Positions 8,272 to 16,882 of a stretch of 64,000 bases of DNA are shown one piece after another; position 1 is the stretch's first letter, and the number at the start of each line of letters is the position of its first letter. The stretch is from positions 225,105 to 289,104 of the forward strand of contig NZ_JAPNLM010000008.1 of the NCBI RefSeq assembly GCF_026627255.1, given 5' to 3'. The position numbers and the translations under genes were made by a program. A model generated the notes under the pieces. That model was given only the letters and a program-made list of their open reading frames with translations, ran no database searches and had not been told where the DNA came from. Source of the DNA: Streptomyces antarcticus. Its GTDB lineage: Bacteria; Actinomycetota; Actinomycetes; Streptomycetales; Streptomycetaceae.

Positions 8272-9690
8272 TCAGGAGCCCTTGCGCAAGTGGCGCCAGA
8301 CGGCCTTGGCCGCGTTGTGGCCCGACATGCCGTGCACGCCCGGGCCCGGCGGGGTCGCCGAGGAGCAGAGGAAGACGGCGGGGTGCGCGGTCGTGTACGG
8401 GGAGAGGCTGAGCTTCGGGCGCAGCAGGAGCTGGAGTCCGGAGGTGGCACCGCAGGCGATGTCCCCGCCGACGTAGTTGGCGTTCCGGGCGGCCAGCTGC
8501 GGCGGTCCGGCCGTGGCGCGGGCCAGCACCAGGTCGCGGAAGCCGGGTGCGAAGCGTTCCAGCTGGCGCTCGACGGCGTCGGTGAGGTCGCCGTCCCAGC
8601 GCGCGGGGACGTGCCCGTACGCCCAGAACACGTGCTTGCCGGCGGGTGCCCGGCCGGGGTCGACGAGGCTGGGCTGCGCGGTGATGAGGAACGGTGTACG
8701 GGGGGCCCGGCCGCCCGAGGCCAGCTGGAGGGCGGCGTCGATGTCCCGGCCGCGCGGGCCGATCTGTACGGTGCCGGCCCGGCGCGGTTCCTCGGCGGTC
8801 CAGGGGACCGGGCCGTCGAGCGCGTAGTCGATCTTGAACACGGAGGCGCCGTACCGGTAGCCGTCGTAGGCGTTGCCCAGGCGGGCGATGCGGGCGAGCG
8901 CGGTCGGCGAGGTGTCGAAGACGTACGCGCGGGCCGGCGGCAGCTCGTCGAGGCGTTTGACCTCGACGCCGGTGTGGACGCTCCCGCCGAGGTCGCGCAG
9001 GTACGCGGCGAGGGCGTCGGAGACGGACTGCGAGCCGCCGCGCGGCAGCGGCCAGCCGTTCGCGTGCGCGGCCAGGGCGAAGACCAGGCCGACGGCGCCG
9101 GTGCCGATCCCGCCGAGGGGGGCGTTGACGTGCGCCACGAGTCCCGAGAACAGGGCGCGGGCGGGCTCGTCGCGGAAGCGCCGCAGCAGCCAGGTGGAGG
9201 GCGGCAGCCCGGCCAGCCCGAAGCGGGCGAGCGTGACGGGGTCCCGGGGCAGCGCGGTGTCCGGCAGCGACATGAAGTCCCGTGCCAGGGTGTCCCACTT
9301 GCCGAGGAACGGTGCGACCAGCCGCCGGTAGGCGCCCGCGTCGCGGGGCCCCAAGGACCCCGCCGTCTCGGCGACGGAGCGGGACAGGACGGCGGCGGTG
9401 CCGTCGTCGAAGGGGTGCGCCATGGGCAGCGGGGCGTGCAGCCACTCCAGCCCGTACCGCTTCAGGGGCATCGTGGCGAAGACCGGCGAGCCGATGCCCA
9501 GCGGGTGCACGGCCGAACAGGGGTCGTGCCGGTAGCCGGGGAGGGTGAGCTCCTCGGTCCGCGCTCCCCCGCCGATCGAGTCGGCGGCCTCGAAGACGGC
9601 CACCGAGAGGCCGCGGCGGGCCAGTTCGACGGCGGCGGTCAGCCCGTTGGGCCCCGCCCCCACCACGACCGCATCGAGAATCGACGGCAC
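8272..9690 (-). CDS. FAD-dependent oxidoreductase, phytoene-desaturase/PYROXD2-like
   Basis: 472 residues. The N-terminus carries the dinucleotide-binding fold VVVGAGPNGLTAAVELARRG (8-27) followed by an FAD-contacting acidic strand end (VFEAADSIGGGARTEE). Overall similarity in length and layout is to the NAD(P)/FAD-dependent amine oxidase/carotenoid desaturase group often labelled pyridine nucleotide-disulfide oxidoreductase domain protein 2. C-terminal FAD-binding segment SGHNAAKAVWRHL is visible. No carotenoid synthesis genes lie nearby, so the substrate is unknown. The neighbouring phosphatase gene lies upstream on the same strand with a 67-bp gap containing a CGCC/GGCG hairpin. Confidence 0.9.
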   Translation of the reverse strand: MPSILDAVVVGAGPNGLTAAVELARRGLSVAVFEAADSIGGGARTEELTLPGYRHDPCSAVHPLGIGSPVFATMPLKRYGLEWLHAPLPMAHPFDDGTAAVLSRSVAETAGSLGPRDAGAYRRLVAPFLGKWDTLARDFMSLPDTALPRDPVTLARFGLAGLPPSTWLLRRFRDEPARALFSGLVAHVNAPLGGIGTGAVGLVFALAAHANGWPLPRGGSQSVSDALAAYLRDLGGSVHTGVEVKRLDELPPARAYVFDTSPTALARIARLGNAYDGYRYGASVFKIDYALDGPVPWTAEEPRRAGTVQIGPRGRDIDAALQLASGGRAPRTPFLITAQPSLVDPGRAPAGKHVFWAYGHVPARWDGDLTDAVERQLERFAPGFRDLVLARATAGPPQLAARNANYVGGDIACGATSGLQLLLRPKLSLSPYTTAHPAVFLCSSATPPGPGVHGMSGHNAAKAVWRHLRKGS

Positions 9691-9757
9691 TTGCGACTCC
9701 TTCGTCCGGCGGCGCCTGCGCCACCAGGATATGGCGCCCCTCGGGGCGGCCGGTCCG

Positions 9758-10582
9758 CTACGCGCCCCGGAGCAGTTCCCGGATGCGCAGCGCGGTGGTC
9801 TCGTCCCGGCCGACCGCGAAGGGCAGCGCGTTGTCGCGGTCCACCCGGAAGGGCACCCCGTCGACCGTGCTCTGGAAACCGCCCGCCTCGGCGACCAGCA
9901 GCAGTCCGGCCGCGTGGTCCCAGGCGGAGGGCCAGGTGAACGCCAGGCCGTCGATCTCGCCGCGCGCCACCCGCAGGTACTCCAGGCCCGCCGAGCCGCA
10001 GGGGCGGGCCGCGACGCCGGGCACCTCGAGCCGGGCCAGGGCCCGCTTGTCCGCCTCGGAGGTGTACAGCGGGTGGGCGGTGGCGACCCGCAGGTCGGCG
10101 CCCGGATCGGGTGAACCGCTGTGGATGCGGACGCCGTTGACGTACGCGCCCTGCCCGCGGACGGCGGTGGACAGCTCCTCCAGCGCCGGGGCGTAGGTCC
10201 AGGAGGCCAGGATCTCGCCGCGGTGGGCGAGCGCGACCAGGGTGCAGAAGGCGGGGTCGCCGTTGACGAACTGGCGGGTGCCGTCGACCGGGTCGACGAT
10301 CCACACCGGGGCGTCCTCGCGCAGCGCCCCGTACATGGCGGGGTCGGCGTGCACGGCCTCCTCGCCGACCACGGCCGAGCCGGGCAGCAGTCGCGTCAGG
10401 GAGGCCGTGAGGTGCTCCTCGGCCTGACGGTCCGCGACGGTCACCAGGTCGTGGGGACCGCTCTTCTGGTCGACCTCGTGGTCGGCGAGCTGCCGGAACC
10501 TCGGCATGATCTCTATCGCCGCCGCCTTGCGGACGGCTTCTTCGACATCGGACAGGCCACGGGCCAGGAACTCATCGATCAT
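9758..10582 (-). CDS. Inositol monophosphatase/histidinol-phosphatase family protein
   Basis: 274 residues from the ATG at 10582; a TTG at 10612 would add ten residues. Mg2+-dependent phosphomonoesterase of the IMPase fold. Motif A is IVDPVDGTRQF (near 93-103), the upstream acidic pair is VVGEEAVHAD (near 68-77) and motif B is WDHAAG (near 219-224), so all metal ligands are present. Candidates are histidinol-phosphate phosphatase (HisN), inositol-1-phosphatase or 3'-phosphoadenosine phosphatase; actinobacterial HisN proteins start and align in this way, so I favour HisN, but there are no histidine genes in the window. Confidence 0.9.
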   Translation of the reverse strand: MIDEFLARGLSDVEEAVRKAAAIEIMPRFRQLADHEVDQKSGPHDLVTVADRQAEEHLTASLTRLLPGSAVVGEEAVHADPAMYGALREDAPVWIVDPVDGTRQFVNGDPAFCTLVALAHRGEILASWTYAPALEELSTAVRGQGAYVNGVRIHSGSPDPGADLRVATAHPLYTSEADKRALARLEVPGVAARPCGSAGLEYLRVARGEIDGLAFTWPSAWDHAAGLLLVAEAGGFQSTVDGVPFRVDRDNALPFAVGRDETTALRIRELLRGA

Positions 10583-10681
10583 GCCCCCCAGCAAAGCACG
10601 CCGGACCGACAAACCCCACCGCCGGTTCCGGACGGCCCGCCGGACACCGGGTGGCCGTGCGGTGAACCGGGGGCCGGCGCC

Positions 10682-10790
10682 CGGACCTCAGACGGGGCGC
10701 CGGATGCGCCCGGACCCCGTACGGGGCGCCTGGACCTCGTACGAGGCGCCCGAGGCTCGTACGGGGCGCCCGGAGCTCAGGTGTGGCCGG
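10682..10790. repeat. 20-bp tandem repeat array and duplicated 3' end of a regulator gene
   Basis: Three contiguous 20-bp units ending in GTACG(A/G)GGCGCC (10711-10730, 10731-10750, 10751-10770) plus a diverged copy at 10682-10701. A fifth segment (10771-10790) carries GCTCAGGTGTGGCC, also found at 10806-10819 across the stop codon of the response regulator gene. Each unit holds a GTAC core and a GGCGCC palindrome. It fills most of the 225-bp gap between the regulator and the phosphatase gene and could work as a composite terminator. Confidence 0.6.
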
Positions 10791-10807
10791 CCGGAGGCGC
10801 CCGGGGC

Positions 10808-11506
10808 TCAGGTGTGGCCGCCCGGTACCACCAGGCCGCTCTCGTAGGCCGCCACCACCGCCTGCGCGCGGCTCTCCAGACTCAGCTTGCTCATCGTGCG
10901 GTTGAGGTGGCTCTTGACCGTCGCCTCGCTGATGAAAAGCCTCCAGGCGATCTCCGCGTTCGCCAGCCCCCGGCCGACCAGCTCCAGCACCTCGGTCTCC
11001 CGGCCGGTGAGCGCCTCCAGCGCGGCGGCGCCGACCCGTTCCGCGAGGCCCTCCCGGCCGGCTCCCCGCATCGCGAACGCCTCCACGAGCCGCCGGGTGA
11101 CCGTCGGCGCGAACAGCGCGTCGCCGTTGCCCACCGCGGCTATCGCGGCGAGCAACCGCTGCGGCCCCGAGTCCTTGAGCAGGAACCCCGAGGCGCCGGC
11201 CCTCAGCGCGCGGTACACGTACTCGTCGAGGTCGAAGGTGGTCAGGATCAGTACGCGCGGCGCGGGCCGCGGGGCCCGGGCGAGGATCAGCTCGGTGGCC
11301 GTGATGCCGTCCGTGCCGGGCATCCGGATGTCCATCAGGATGACGTCCGGCCTCAGGCGCAGGGCGAGTTCGACCGCTTCGGCGCCGTCGGCGGCCTGCC
11401 CTGCCACCTCCAGCCCGGGGGCGGCCTCCAGGAGACCCACGAGGCCGGCCCGGATGAGGAACTGGTCGTCGGCCACGAGCACCTTGAGCGGTGTGCCTGC
11501 GGTCAT
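10808..11506 (-). CDS. NarL/LuxR-family response regulator
   Basis: 232 residues from the ATG at 11506, which overlaps the stop of the upstream kinase gene by four bases (ATGA). Receiver domain at about 7-125: VLVADDQFLIRAG at the start, phosphoacceptor Asp in DVILMDIRMPG (near 54), conserved Thr in ILTTFD and Lys in FLLKD. A LuxR-type helix-turn-helix follows (about 165-225; LTGRETEVLELVGRGLANAEIAWRL). It should bind DNA as a dimer after phosphorylation by the adjacent kinase. Targets are not evident; such actinobacterial pairs often control envelope or secondary metabolism genes. Confidence 0.95.
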   Translation of the reverse strand: MTAGTPLKVLVADDQFLIRAGLVGLLEAAPGLEVAGQAADGAEAVELALRLRPDVILMDIRMPGTDGITATELILARAPRPAPRVLILTTFDLDEYVYRALRAGASGFLLKDSGPQRLLAAIAAVGNGDALFAPTVTRRLVEAFAMRGAGREGLAERVGAAALEALTGRETEVLELVGRGLANAEIAWRLFISEATVKSHLNRTMSKLSLESRAQAVVAAYESGLVVPGGHT

Positions 11507-12690
11507 GCCGGGAGGTCGTCCGCCCGCGGTACGGTCCGCGCGGAGGTCGGCAGGGTGAGGCACACGGCGTACCCTCCCTCGCTGCGGGGCCCGATGCTGA
11601 TCGTTCCTCCGTAGAGCTTGGCCCGCTCGCGCATGCCGATCAACCCGTGTCCGCTCCCCTGTGCGATTTTGGCCGGATCCGCCACCTCGCCGTCGTCGGT
11701 CACGGCGACGGCTATGTGCGCGGGCCGGTAGTCGAGGGCGACGCTCACGCGGGCGTGCCGGGCGTGTTTGAGCACGTTGGTCAGCGCCTCCTGGACCACG
11801 CGGTACGCGCACAGCTCCACCCCGGGGGCCAGCGGCCGCGGTTCGCCCGTGACGCGCAGCTCGACCGGCACCCCGGCGGCCCGGACCCGCTCGGCCATCT
11901 CCCCCAGCCGGGACAGTCCCGGCATCGGCGCGTCCCGGCCGCCGGGCTCGGCGCCGTCCGCCCCGTCGTCGTGGTCCCCGGCCCGCAACAGGTGCAGCAT
12001 GCGGCGCAGTTCGTCGAGCGCTTCGGCGCTGGTGTCCTGGATGGTGTCCAGGGCGGCGCGCGCGGTGGCGGGCGCGGAGGTGAAGACGAAGCCCGCCAGC
12101 CCCGCCTGCACCGAGATGACGGACATGTGGTGGGCCACGATGTCGTGCAGTTCGCGGGCGATCCGGCCGCGTTCCTCGGCGACCTCCCGCCGGGCCCGTT
12201 CGTCCTGCTCCCGGCGCAGCTGCCGGGCCAGGGCGGCCGACCGGCGCGCGATGAGCCCGAACCGCCACAGCACCGCGGGGAAGACGACGGCCTGGGCGAG
12301 CACGGCGGCCATCGAGCCGCCGCCGGGCCCGTGCCCGAGCAGGCCGGCGTAGATCCACACGGCGCTCATGAGGGCGGCGCACGCCAGTGAGGTCCGCACG
12401 GGGCGGAGCGCGGCCACCGTGTACACGGCGAGCATGGGGCCGAAGGAGTTGACCACGGGCCAGTAGCCGGCGGTGACGTACACGCACCACGCCGCCAGTA
12501 CGAACAGGCAGACCGCGAGGGGCGCCTTCGTGCGGACGGCGCCCGGCGCGTTGACGAGCCCCACCAGCAGGAATCCCGCGAGGTCGAGCGCGGGCCAGCC
12601 CTGCTGGACGGCCTCCCGGCCCAGCAGCACGGCCACGCCGGTCTGCGCGGCGGCCGTCAGGACGTCCGTGTACGAGGGGCGGATGCGCAT
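11503..12690 (-). CDS. NarL-type sensor histidine kinase
   Basis: 395 residues from the ATG at 12690; a GTG at 12729 is in frame but its GGGAG abuts the start codon, so I prefer the ATG although its Shine-Dalgarno is weak. The N-terminal third holds four to five membrane helices (about 10-145). A HisKA_3 dimerisation/phosphoacceptor helix follows (RGRIARELHDIVAHH, His near 180), then a GHKL ATPase (about 275-385; EALTNVLKHARHARVSV, DDGEVADPAK, GHGLIGMRERAKLYGG). Cotranscribed and translationally coupled with the response regulator 10808-11506. No periplasmic ligand domain is seen, so it may sense the membrane. Confidence 0.94.
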   Translation of the reverse strand: MRIRPSYTDVLTAAAQTGVAVLLGREAVQQGWPALDLAGFLLVGLVNAPGAVRTKAPLAVCLFVLAAWCVYVTAGYWPVVNSFGPMLAVYTVAALRPVRTSLACAALMSAVWIYAGLLGHGPGGGSMAAVLAQAVVFPAVLWRFGLIARRSAALARQLRREQDERARREVAEERGRIARELHDIVAHHMSVISVQAGLAGFVFTSAPATARAALDTIQDTSAEALDELRRMLHLLRAGDHDDGADGAEPGGRDAPMPGLSRLGEMAERVRAAGVPVELRVTGEPRPLAPGVELCAYRVVQEALTNVLKHARHARVSVALDYRPAHIAVAVTDDGEVADPAKIAQGSGHGLIGMRERAKLYGGTISIGPRSEGGYAVCLTLPTSARTVPRADDLPA

Positions 12691-12822
12691 CGCCGCAGCG
12701 TATCCGCGCCGGTTCGGGCGTGCCTCCACCTCCCGTTCTCACACCAGGGTTGGAGAGACCGGCGTCCTGGCGCGGAGGTTGGCCCCGGGGCCCCGCCCCC
12801 GCCGTGGACCACGCGACCCGGC

Positions 12823-13653
12823 TCAGCGGCCGAAGGTGTCGATGCCCTCCACTAGCCAGCGGCCGTCGCGTGCGACGAGGTCGAGGGCGAGCATCGCGCC
12901 GGCGTAGACGCCTTGGTCCTGGGGGGTCTGCTTCTCGGTCCCCGCCGTGCCCACGCTGCTCTGGTCCGCGTAGATCAGGACGCGCGCCCGGTCACCGTCG
13001 ATGCGCTCGACCGCGCTGTCCGTGACCGTCGTGGTGATCACCGTCTTCTGCTTCCCGGCCTGGGCGAGGACGTCGCCGAAGAGCGCACGGTGCTGGGTGA
13101 CGGCCTTGCCGGTGAGCGAGGTCTTCGACGCGCTCTCGAAGGCGGCCGGTTTCGCGTGGTCGTACGAGAAGAGCGAGGCCACGGCCTTGGCGGCCTGGCC
13201 CTTGATCTCGCTGGTGCGGGCGAGGTCGGTGAGCGCGGTGTTGCCGCGTACCGGATCGTCCCGCAGCGCCGCGGCCCGGCTCTGGGCGAAGCCGGCGAAG
13301 GCCCCGAGGACGACGGTGAGGGCGCAGAGGATCAGGAGGGGGGCGAGGTGCTTCCCGCCGCCCCGGCGCGTGCCGGCCGCACCGGCCCCTTCGTCGCGCT
13401 CCGGCGGCTCGTTCCGCTTCGAGCCGGCGGCCTTCCGCGCGCCTTCCGCCTCCCCCGCCCGTGTCCGTGTCCGTGTCCGTGTCCGTGTCCGCGGTGACGC
13501 GGGCGCGCGCGGGCTGCCCGCAGGGGGGCGGGACGCGCTGCCGGGGGCCTCCTCCGTTCCCGTGTCCCCGGAGGCGCGCGCCGCGGGGACCGGCTGGCTG
13601 CCGACGGCCTGGCGGCGGCGCTGGCGGTTGAGGAGGTGGCGGGTCGTCGACAT
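12823..13653 (-). CDS. Mce-associated membrane protein (fourth of four)
   Basis: 276 residues. A long, basic, disordered N-terminus (1-100) contains RT repeats encoded by five GTGTCC hexamers. A single membrane helix follows (about 104-124, LAPLLILCALTVVLGAFAGFA), then a periplasmic domain of about 150 residues resembling a small NTF2-like or cystatin-like beta sheet, as in Mas proteins. Family members are encoded at the 3' end of actinobacterial mce operons and are thought to stabilise the Mce transporter, as OmamA does in mycobacteria. It is the last gene of the mce operon, 48 bp after the preceding mas gene. Confidence 0.85.
   Translation of the reverse strand: MSTTRHLLNRQRRRQAVGSQPVPAARASGDTGTEEAPGSASRPPAGSPRAPASPRTRTRTRTRTRAGEAEGARKAAGSKRNEPPERDEGAGAAGTRRGGGKHLAPLLILCALTVVLGAFAGFAQSRAAALRDDPVRGNTALTDLARTSEIKGQAAKAVASLFSYDHAKPAAFESASKTSLTGKAVTQHRALFGDVLAQAGKQKTVITTTVTDSAVERIDGDRARVLIYADQSSVGTAGTEKQTPQDQGVYAGAMLALDLVARDGRWLVEGIDTFGR
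13461..13490. repeat. Hexanucleotide tandem repeat (GTGTCC)5 inside a coding region
   Basis: Five perfect GTGTCC copies. On the coding (minus) strand they read as alternating Arg-Thr codons. Copy-number change by slippage would keep the frame, so the length of the basic linker of the Mas protein can vary without loss of the gene. Confidence 0.85.
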
Positions 13654-13701
13654 CGTGCGTGTCCTCTCGGATGCGGGTGGCTCGATCGATGCGGCGGCCG
13701 G

Positions 13702-14268
13702 TCAGCCGGACGCCGTGCCACCCACGGGCGCCTGACCCAGCGCGCTGAGCTTCCAGTGAGTCCCGGTGCGGGTCAGTTCACCGAGCATGCGGCTGTCCTT
13801 CTCGCTGCTCTTGTCGTCGGCCGCCTTCACCGTGATCCGCAGGGCGACCAGCACCCTGGCCCGGCCCGCGCGGTCGTCCAGTTCGGTGACGGCGCCGGAC
13901 AGTACCCGGGCCGTCGTCACCGTCTTCGCGGCCTTGACCTGATCCGCGAACTCGCTCCTCCCCTGCACCAGTTGGTTGTGCAGGTCACCGGTCGTGGACG
14001 ACTCCCACAGGTCGAGGCCCTGGTCCACCTTGGTGTGGTCGAGGGTGTTGAGGTTCTGCACGGCCTGTTCCGCGGCCGCGAGCGCCCGGTCGCGCTGGAC
14101 GGCGTACGCGGCGGACTCGTCGTGGCTCGCCTCGTACCAACCCAGGCCGGTCCAGGCGGCGAAGCCGCCCGCGACCAGGGTGAGCGCGAGGGCGGCGGCC
14201 AGGATCGGCCGGGTGCCCGCGAGGGCGCGGACCGCGAGTTTCATGGGGTGGTCCCGTCTCCCGCTCAT
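13702..14268 (-). CDS. Mce-associated membrane protein (third of four)
   Basis: 188 residues, ATG at 14268 (a second ATG at 14244 is possible). Short cytosolic N-terminus, one membrane helix (about 19-42, RPILAAALALTLVAGGFAAWTGLGW), then a periplasmic domain with the family signature of charged helix (YAVQRDRALAAAEQAVQNLNTLDHTKVDQGLDLWESSTTG region, about 52-95) and a beta-rich C-terminal half ending in a substrate-like HWKLSALGQ. It starts three bases after the stop of the preceding mas gene, so translation is probably coupled. Confidence 0.87.
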   Translation of the reverse strand: MSGRRDHPMKLAVRALAGTRPILAAALALTLVAGGFAAWTGLGWYEASHDESAAYAVQRDRALAAAEQAVQNLNTLDHTKVDQGLDLWESSTTGDLHNQLVQGRSEFADQVKAAKTVTTARVLSGAVTELDDRAGRARVLVALRITVKAADDKSSEKDSRMLGELTRTGTHWKLSALGQAPVGGTASG

Positions 14269-14271
14269 CTC

Positions 14272-15069
14272 TCAGCGGGCCTTGATGTCGACGATCCGCC
14301 AACGGTTCTCCTGGAACCGGGCCGTGACGGTCAGCTGGGCCGCGGCCGAGGTGCCGGCGCCCTCGTCCCGCCGCGAGGTCTGGTCGAGGAGCACCAGCAG
14401 CCGTGCGGTGTCCCCGTCCAGTTCGATCACCCCGGTGCGGACGGCCTGCGTGTTCAGGGTGATCTTCTGTGTCTCCAGGTTCGTGCGGAGCTGGGCGAAC
14501 AGGTCGTCGTACTGCCGGGCGGCCCGCCCCCCGAGCACCGTCCGCGCCGACCGCGCGGTGGCGTCGGCGCCGGTGGGGGTGTACGAGAAGATCCTGGCCA
14601 GGCCGTCGCCGACCTCGCCGCTCACCCGCTCGGTGGCCACGGTGTCGGTGAGGGCACGGTTCTGCGCGGACGGGGTGGAGCGCAGCTGGTGCGCGCCGTA
14701 GAAGAAGGCGCTCCCGCCCAGGAGCAGCACGGCGACGGCTGCCGCGAAGGCGGCCGCGTGCCACCGGCCGCCGAAGCGGGAGCCGGAGCCCCGGCCGTCC
14801 GGGGCGCCATGGCCGTCGGAACCACCACCGGCCCCGTCCGCGGCCTCCGGACCACCGGCGGCCTCGCCCGGCACCTCCGGACCACCGGCGGCCTCGCCCG
14901 CCGCCTCCGGACCACCGGCGGCCTCGCCCGGCACCTCCGGACCACCGGCGGCCTCGCCCGCCGCCTCCGGACCACCACCGGCCGTGTCCTGTGCGACCGT
15001 CCCCTGCGCGGCCGGCGGTGCCCCGCTCTCCGCATGCTCCTCCGTAGCCTTCCCCGGCACCCGCGTCAC
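14272..15069 (-). CDS. Mce-associated membrane protein with Gly-Pro-Glu-Ala repeats (second of four)
   Basis: 265 residues from the GTG at 15069, which overlaps the stop of the preceding gene by four bases (GTGA). Residues 1-100 are low complexity and include repeated GGPEVPGEAA and GGPEAAGEAA blocks. A membrane helix (about 117-137, AAAFAAAVAVLLLGGSAFFYG) precedes the Mas-type periplasmic domain (about 140-265) that ends FQENRWRIVDIKAR. The extended disordered cytosolic tail is unusual compared with typical 160-200 residue Mas proteins and is generated by recent DNA duplication. Confidence 0.86.
   Translation of the reverse strand: MTRVPGKATEEHAESGAPPAAQGTVAQDTAGGGPEAAGEAAGGPEVPGEAAGGPEAAGEAAGGPEVPGEAAGGPEAADGAGGGSDGHGAPDGRGSGSRFGGRWHAAAFAAAVAVLLLGGSAFFYGAHQLRSTPSAQNRALTDTVATERVSGEVGDGLARIFSYTPTGADATARSARTVLGGRAARQYDDLFAQLRTNLETQKITLNTQAVRTGVIELDGDTARLLVLLDQTSRRDEGAGTSAAAQLTVTARFQENRWRIVDIKAR
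14851..14970. repeat. Exact 60-bp tandem duplication inside a mas gene
   Basis: Positions 14851-14910 and 14911-14970 are identical. Each 60-bp unit is itself two near-identical 30-bp halves starting ACCACCGGCGGCCTCGCCCG. A diverged 30-bp half precedes at 14821-14850. The repeat keeps the frame and encodes the GGPE(V/A)(P/A)GEAA blocks. Confidence 0.92.
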
Positions 15070-15608
15070 CTCGCCTCGCTCCCCCCGGTGGCGGTCCCGG
15101 AACCGGCGGCGCCCGCGCCCGCCACCGGGACGGCGCTCAGCGCCCTGACCTTCCACGTGTCGTCGCCCGTGCGCTCCAGTACGGCCTCGAGCCGCTTGCG
15201 GTCGCTCGTCGTCTTCGAGGCGCCCTGGGGCGTGACGTCGACGCGCACGGTCGCGATGAGCTTCGCCGTACCGGCCCGGACGTCCAGCGCGGTGACAGCC
15301 GCCTCGGTGACGGTGGCGCGCGCCGAGGCCCCCGTCGCCGCCCGGGTGGCGCTCAGTTCGGTGTGCAGCGGCCCGGTGGAGGCGTCGCGCCACGCCTTGA
15401 TCCCGGTCTCCGCGTGCTCGCGCGTGGACGCGTCGAGGGTGTTGAGCACCGCGAGGTGGTCGCGGCCCTGGGCGAGGGCGTCGTCCCGCTCGCGGCTGAA
15501 GGCGAGAGCGTCGTCGGTACGGGCCTGTGCGTACGTCCAGGCGCCGGTCCCGCAGAAGGCGAGCGCCACCGCCAGTCCCGCGCCCGCGAGGACGCGCGCC
15601 CGCCTCAT
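15066..15608 (-). CDS. Mce-associated membrane protein (first of four)
   Basis: 180 residues, ATG at 15608 overlapping the stop of the upstream mce gene (15605) by four bases. One membrane helix near the N-terminus (about 7-28, LAGAGLAVALAFCGTGAWTYA), then a helix (TDDALAFSRERDDALAQGRDHLAVLNTLD region) and a beta-rich periplasmic part ending DDTWKVRALSAVPV. Same architecture as 13702-14268. By analogy with mycobacterial Mas/Mam proteins it probably stabilises the MCE complex in the envelope. Confidence 0.87.
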   Translation of the reverse strand: MRRARVLAGAGLAVALAFCGTGAWTYAQARTDDALAFSRERDDALAQGRDHLAVLNTLDASTREHAETGIKAWRDASTGPLHTELSATRAATGASARATVTEAAVTALDVRAGTAKLIATVRVDVTPQGASKTTSDRKRLEAVLERTGDDTWKVRALSAVPVAGAGAAGSGTATGGSEAR

Positions 15609-16882
15609 CGGCCGCTCCCGGCTGCGAGGCCGAGCAGCCCGGCCAGGTCGGTGGGCCCGCCGTCCTGGGCCGGCAGGCCGAGCGCCCCGGGCAGGGCGGG
15701 CGCGGCCGGCGCGGCGGCGGAGCCGGCGCTGCCCGAGGGCAGGGAGCCGGGCCGGGCCGGGGCGGGGACGGCCCCGCCCTTCGGGGCGTTCGCGGAGCCG
15801 CGCACGTTCGTCCCGGACGAGGCGGGACTGGTGCAGGACGCTCCGGTGTTCAGGGCGGGCGCGGTACCGAGGTCGAGGCCGTTGCGGTAGCGCGTACCGC
15901 CGTAGCCGGAGGTGCAGGGAAGGGGCTTGAAGAAGGTGACGGCCATGCCGAGGTTCATCCGTCCTCCGTCGACGGTGGTGGCGCCCGCGGAGACGGCCGC
16001 GGGGAACTTCACGAGGAGCTCCTCCATGCCGCGCTGCCGGGTGACGGCGATCTCCGAGGTGGTGAGCAGGTTGGCGAGGACCACGCCGAGGCTGGGATCG
16101 AGGTCGCGCAGGAGGCCGCTGACCTGCGTGGCCGCGTCCGGGGTGACGGCGAGGAGGCGGCGCACGTCGCTGTCGGAGCCCTTGAGGGTGCCGGCGAGGT
16201 CGCGCGCGCCGGTGGCGAAGTCACGGATGGCCTGCCCCTCTTCGGCCTGGGTGCGCAGGACGACCTCGCCGTCCTTGATGAGGCGGGTGGTCGCGGGCAG
16301 GGAGCGGTCGGCTGCCTGGACGAACGCGCTGCCGCTGTCGATCAGGGCCTGGAGGTCGTCGCCGTGCCCCTCGAACGCCTTGCCCAGTTCGTCGACGACC
16401 GTGCGCAGCGAGTCGAGCGGAACGGACCGCGTGAGGTCGTTCATGCTGGTCAGAAGGTCGGTGACGGGTGCGGGGACCTCGGTGTCGGCTTGGTCGATAT
16501 GGGCCCCCTCCGCGAGGTAGGGGCCCTGGTCGCTCTCGGGCCGCAGGTCGATGTACTGCTCGCCGACGGCGGACAGTCCGGCGACGACGGCCTTCGCGTC
16601 GGCGGGGACGCGGGCGGCCGACTTCTTGATGCGCAGCCGGGCCACGACTCCGTCGGCGGTGAGGTCGATGGCACCGACGCGGCCCACGGAGACCCCCCGG
16701 TAGGTGACGTCCGAGTGGGGGAACAGGCCACCGGTGCGGGAGAGGTGAACGTTGACGGTGTAGTGGTCGGCGACACCGACGTGGCGGCCCAGGTCGGCGT
16801 AGCGGATGCCGAGGAAGCCGAGGACGAGGACGGCGATGACGAGGAACGCGAGGTTCTTCAGCCGTACGGCGAGGGTGATCAC
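15605..16882 (-). CDS. mceF: MCE family protein, MceF position
   Basis: 425 residues. One N-terminal membrane anchor (about 8-28), an MlaD/MCE beta-barrel domain (about 38-115; VTYRGVSVGRVGAI), a long helical region (about 130-290) and a Pro/Ala/Gly-rich tail. Six different MCE subunits are expected to form a heterohexameric channel carrying lipid across the envelope to the YrbE permease and ATPase. It is sixth in the operon, hence MceF. Coupled by four-base overlaps to the genes on both sides. Start ATG at 16882. Confidence 0.93.
   Translation of the reverse strand: MITLAVRLKNLAFLVIAVLVLGFLGIRYADLGRHVGVADHYTVNVHLSRTGGLFPHSDVTYRGVSVGRVGAIDLTADGVVARLRIKKSAARVPADAKAVVAGLSAVGEQYIDLRPESDQGPYLAEGAHIDQADTEVPAPVTDLLTSMNDLTRSVPLDSLRTVVDELGKAFEGHGDDLQALIDSGSAFVQAADRSLPATTRLIKDGEVVLRTQAEEGQAIRDFATGARDLAGTLKGSDSDVRRLLAVTPDAATQVSGLLRDLDPSLGVVLANLLTTSEIAVTRQRGMEELLVKFPAAVSAGATTVDGGRMNLGMAVTFFKPLPCTSGYGGTRYRNGLDLGTAPALNTGASCTSPASSGTNVRGSANAPKGGAVPAPARPGSLPSGSAGSAAAPAAPALPGALGLPAQDGGPTDLAGLLGLAAGSGR

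Noticed and set aside
8272..9690. Carotenoid biosynthesis gene cluster
   Set aside because: The desaturase-like oxidoreductase is alone; no phytoene synthase or other crt gene lies nearby.
10808..12742. A single 644-codon frame joining kinase shadow and response regulator
   Set aside because: The first two thirds are out of frame with the kinase and low complexity; only the end from the ATG at 11506 matches a response regulator.
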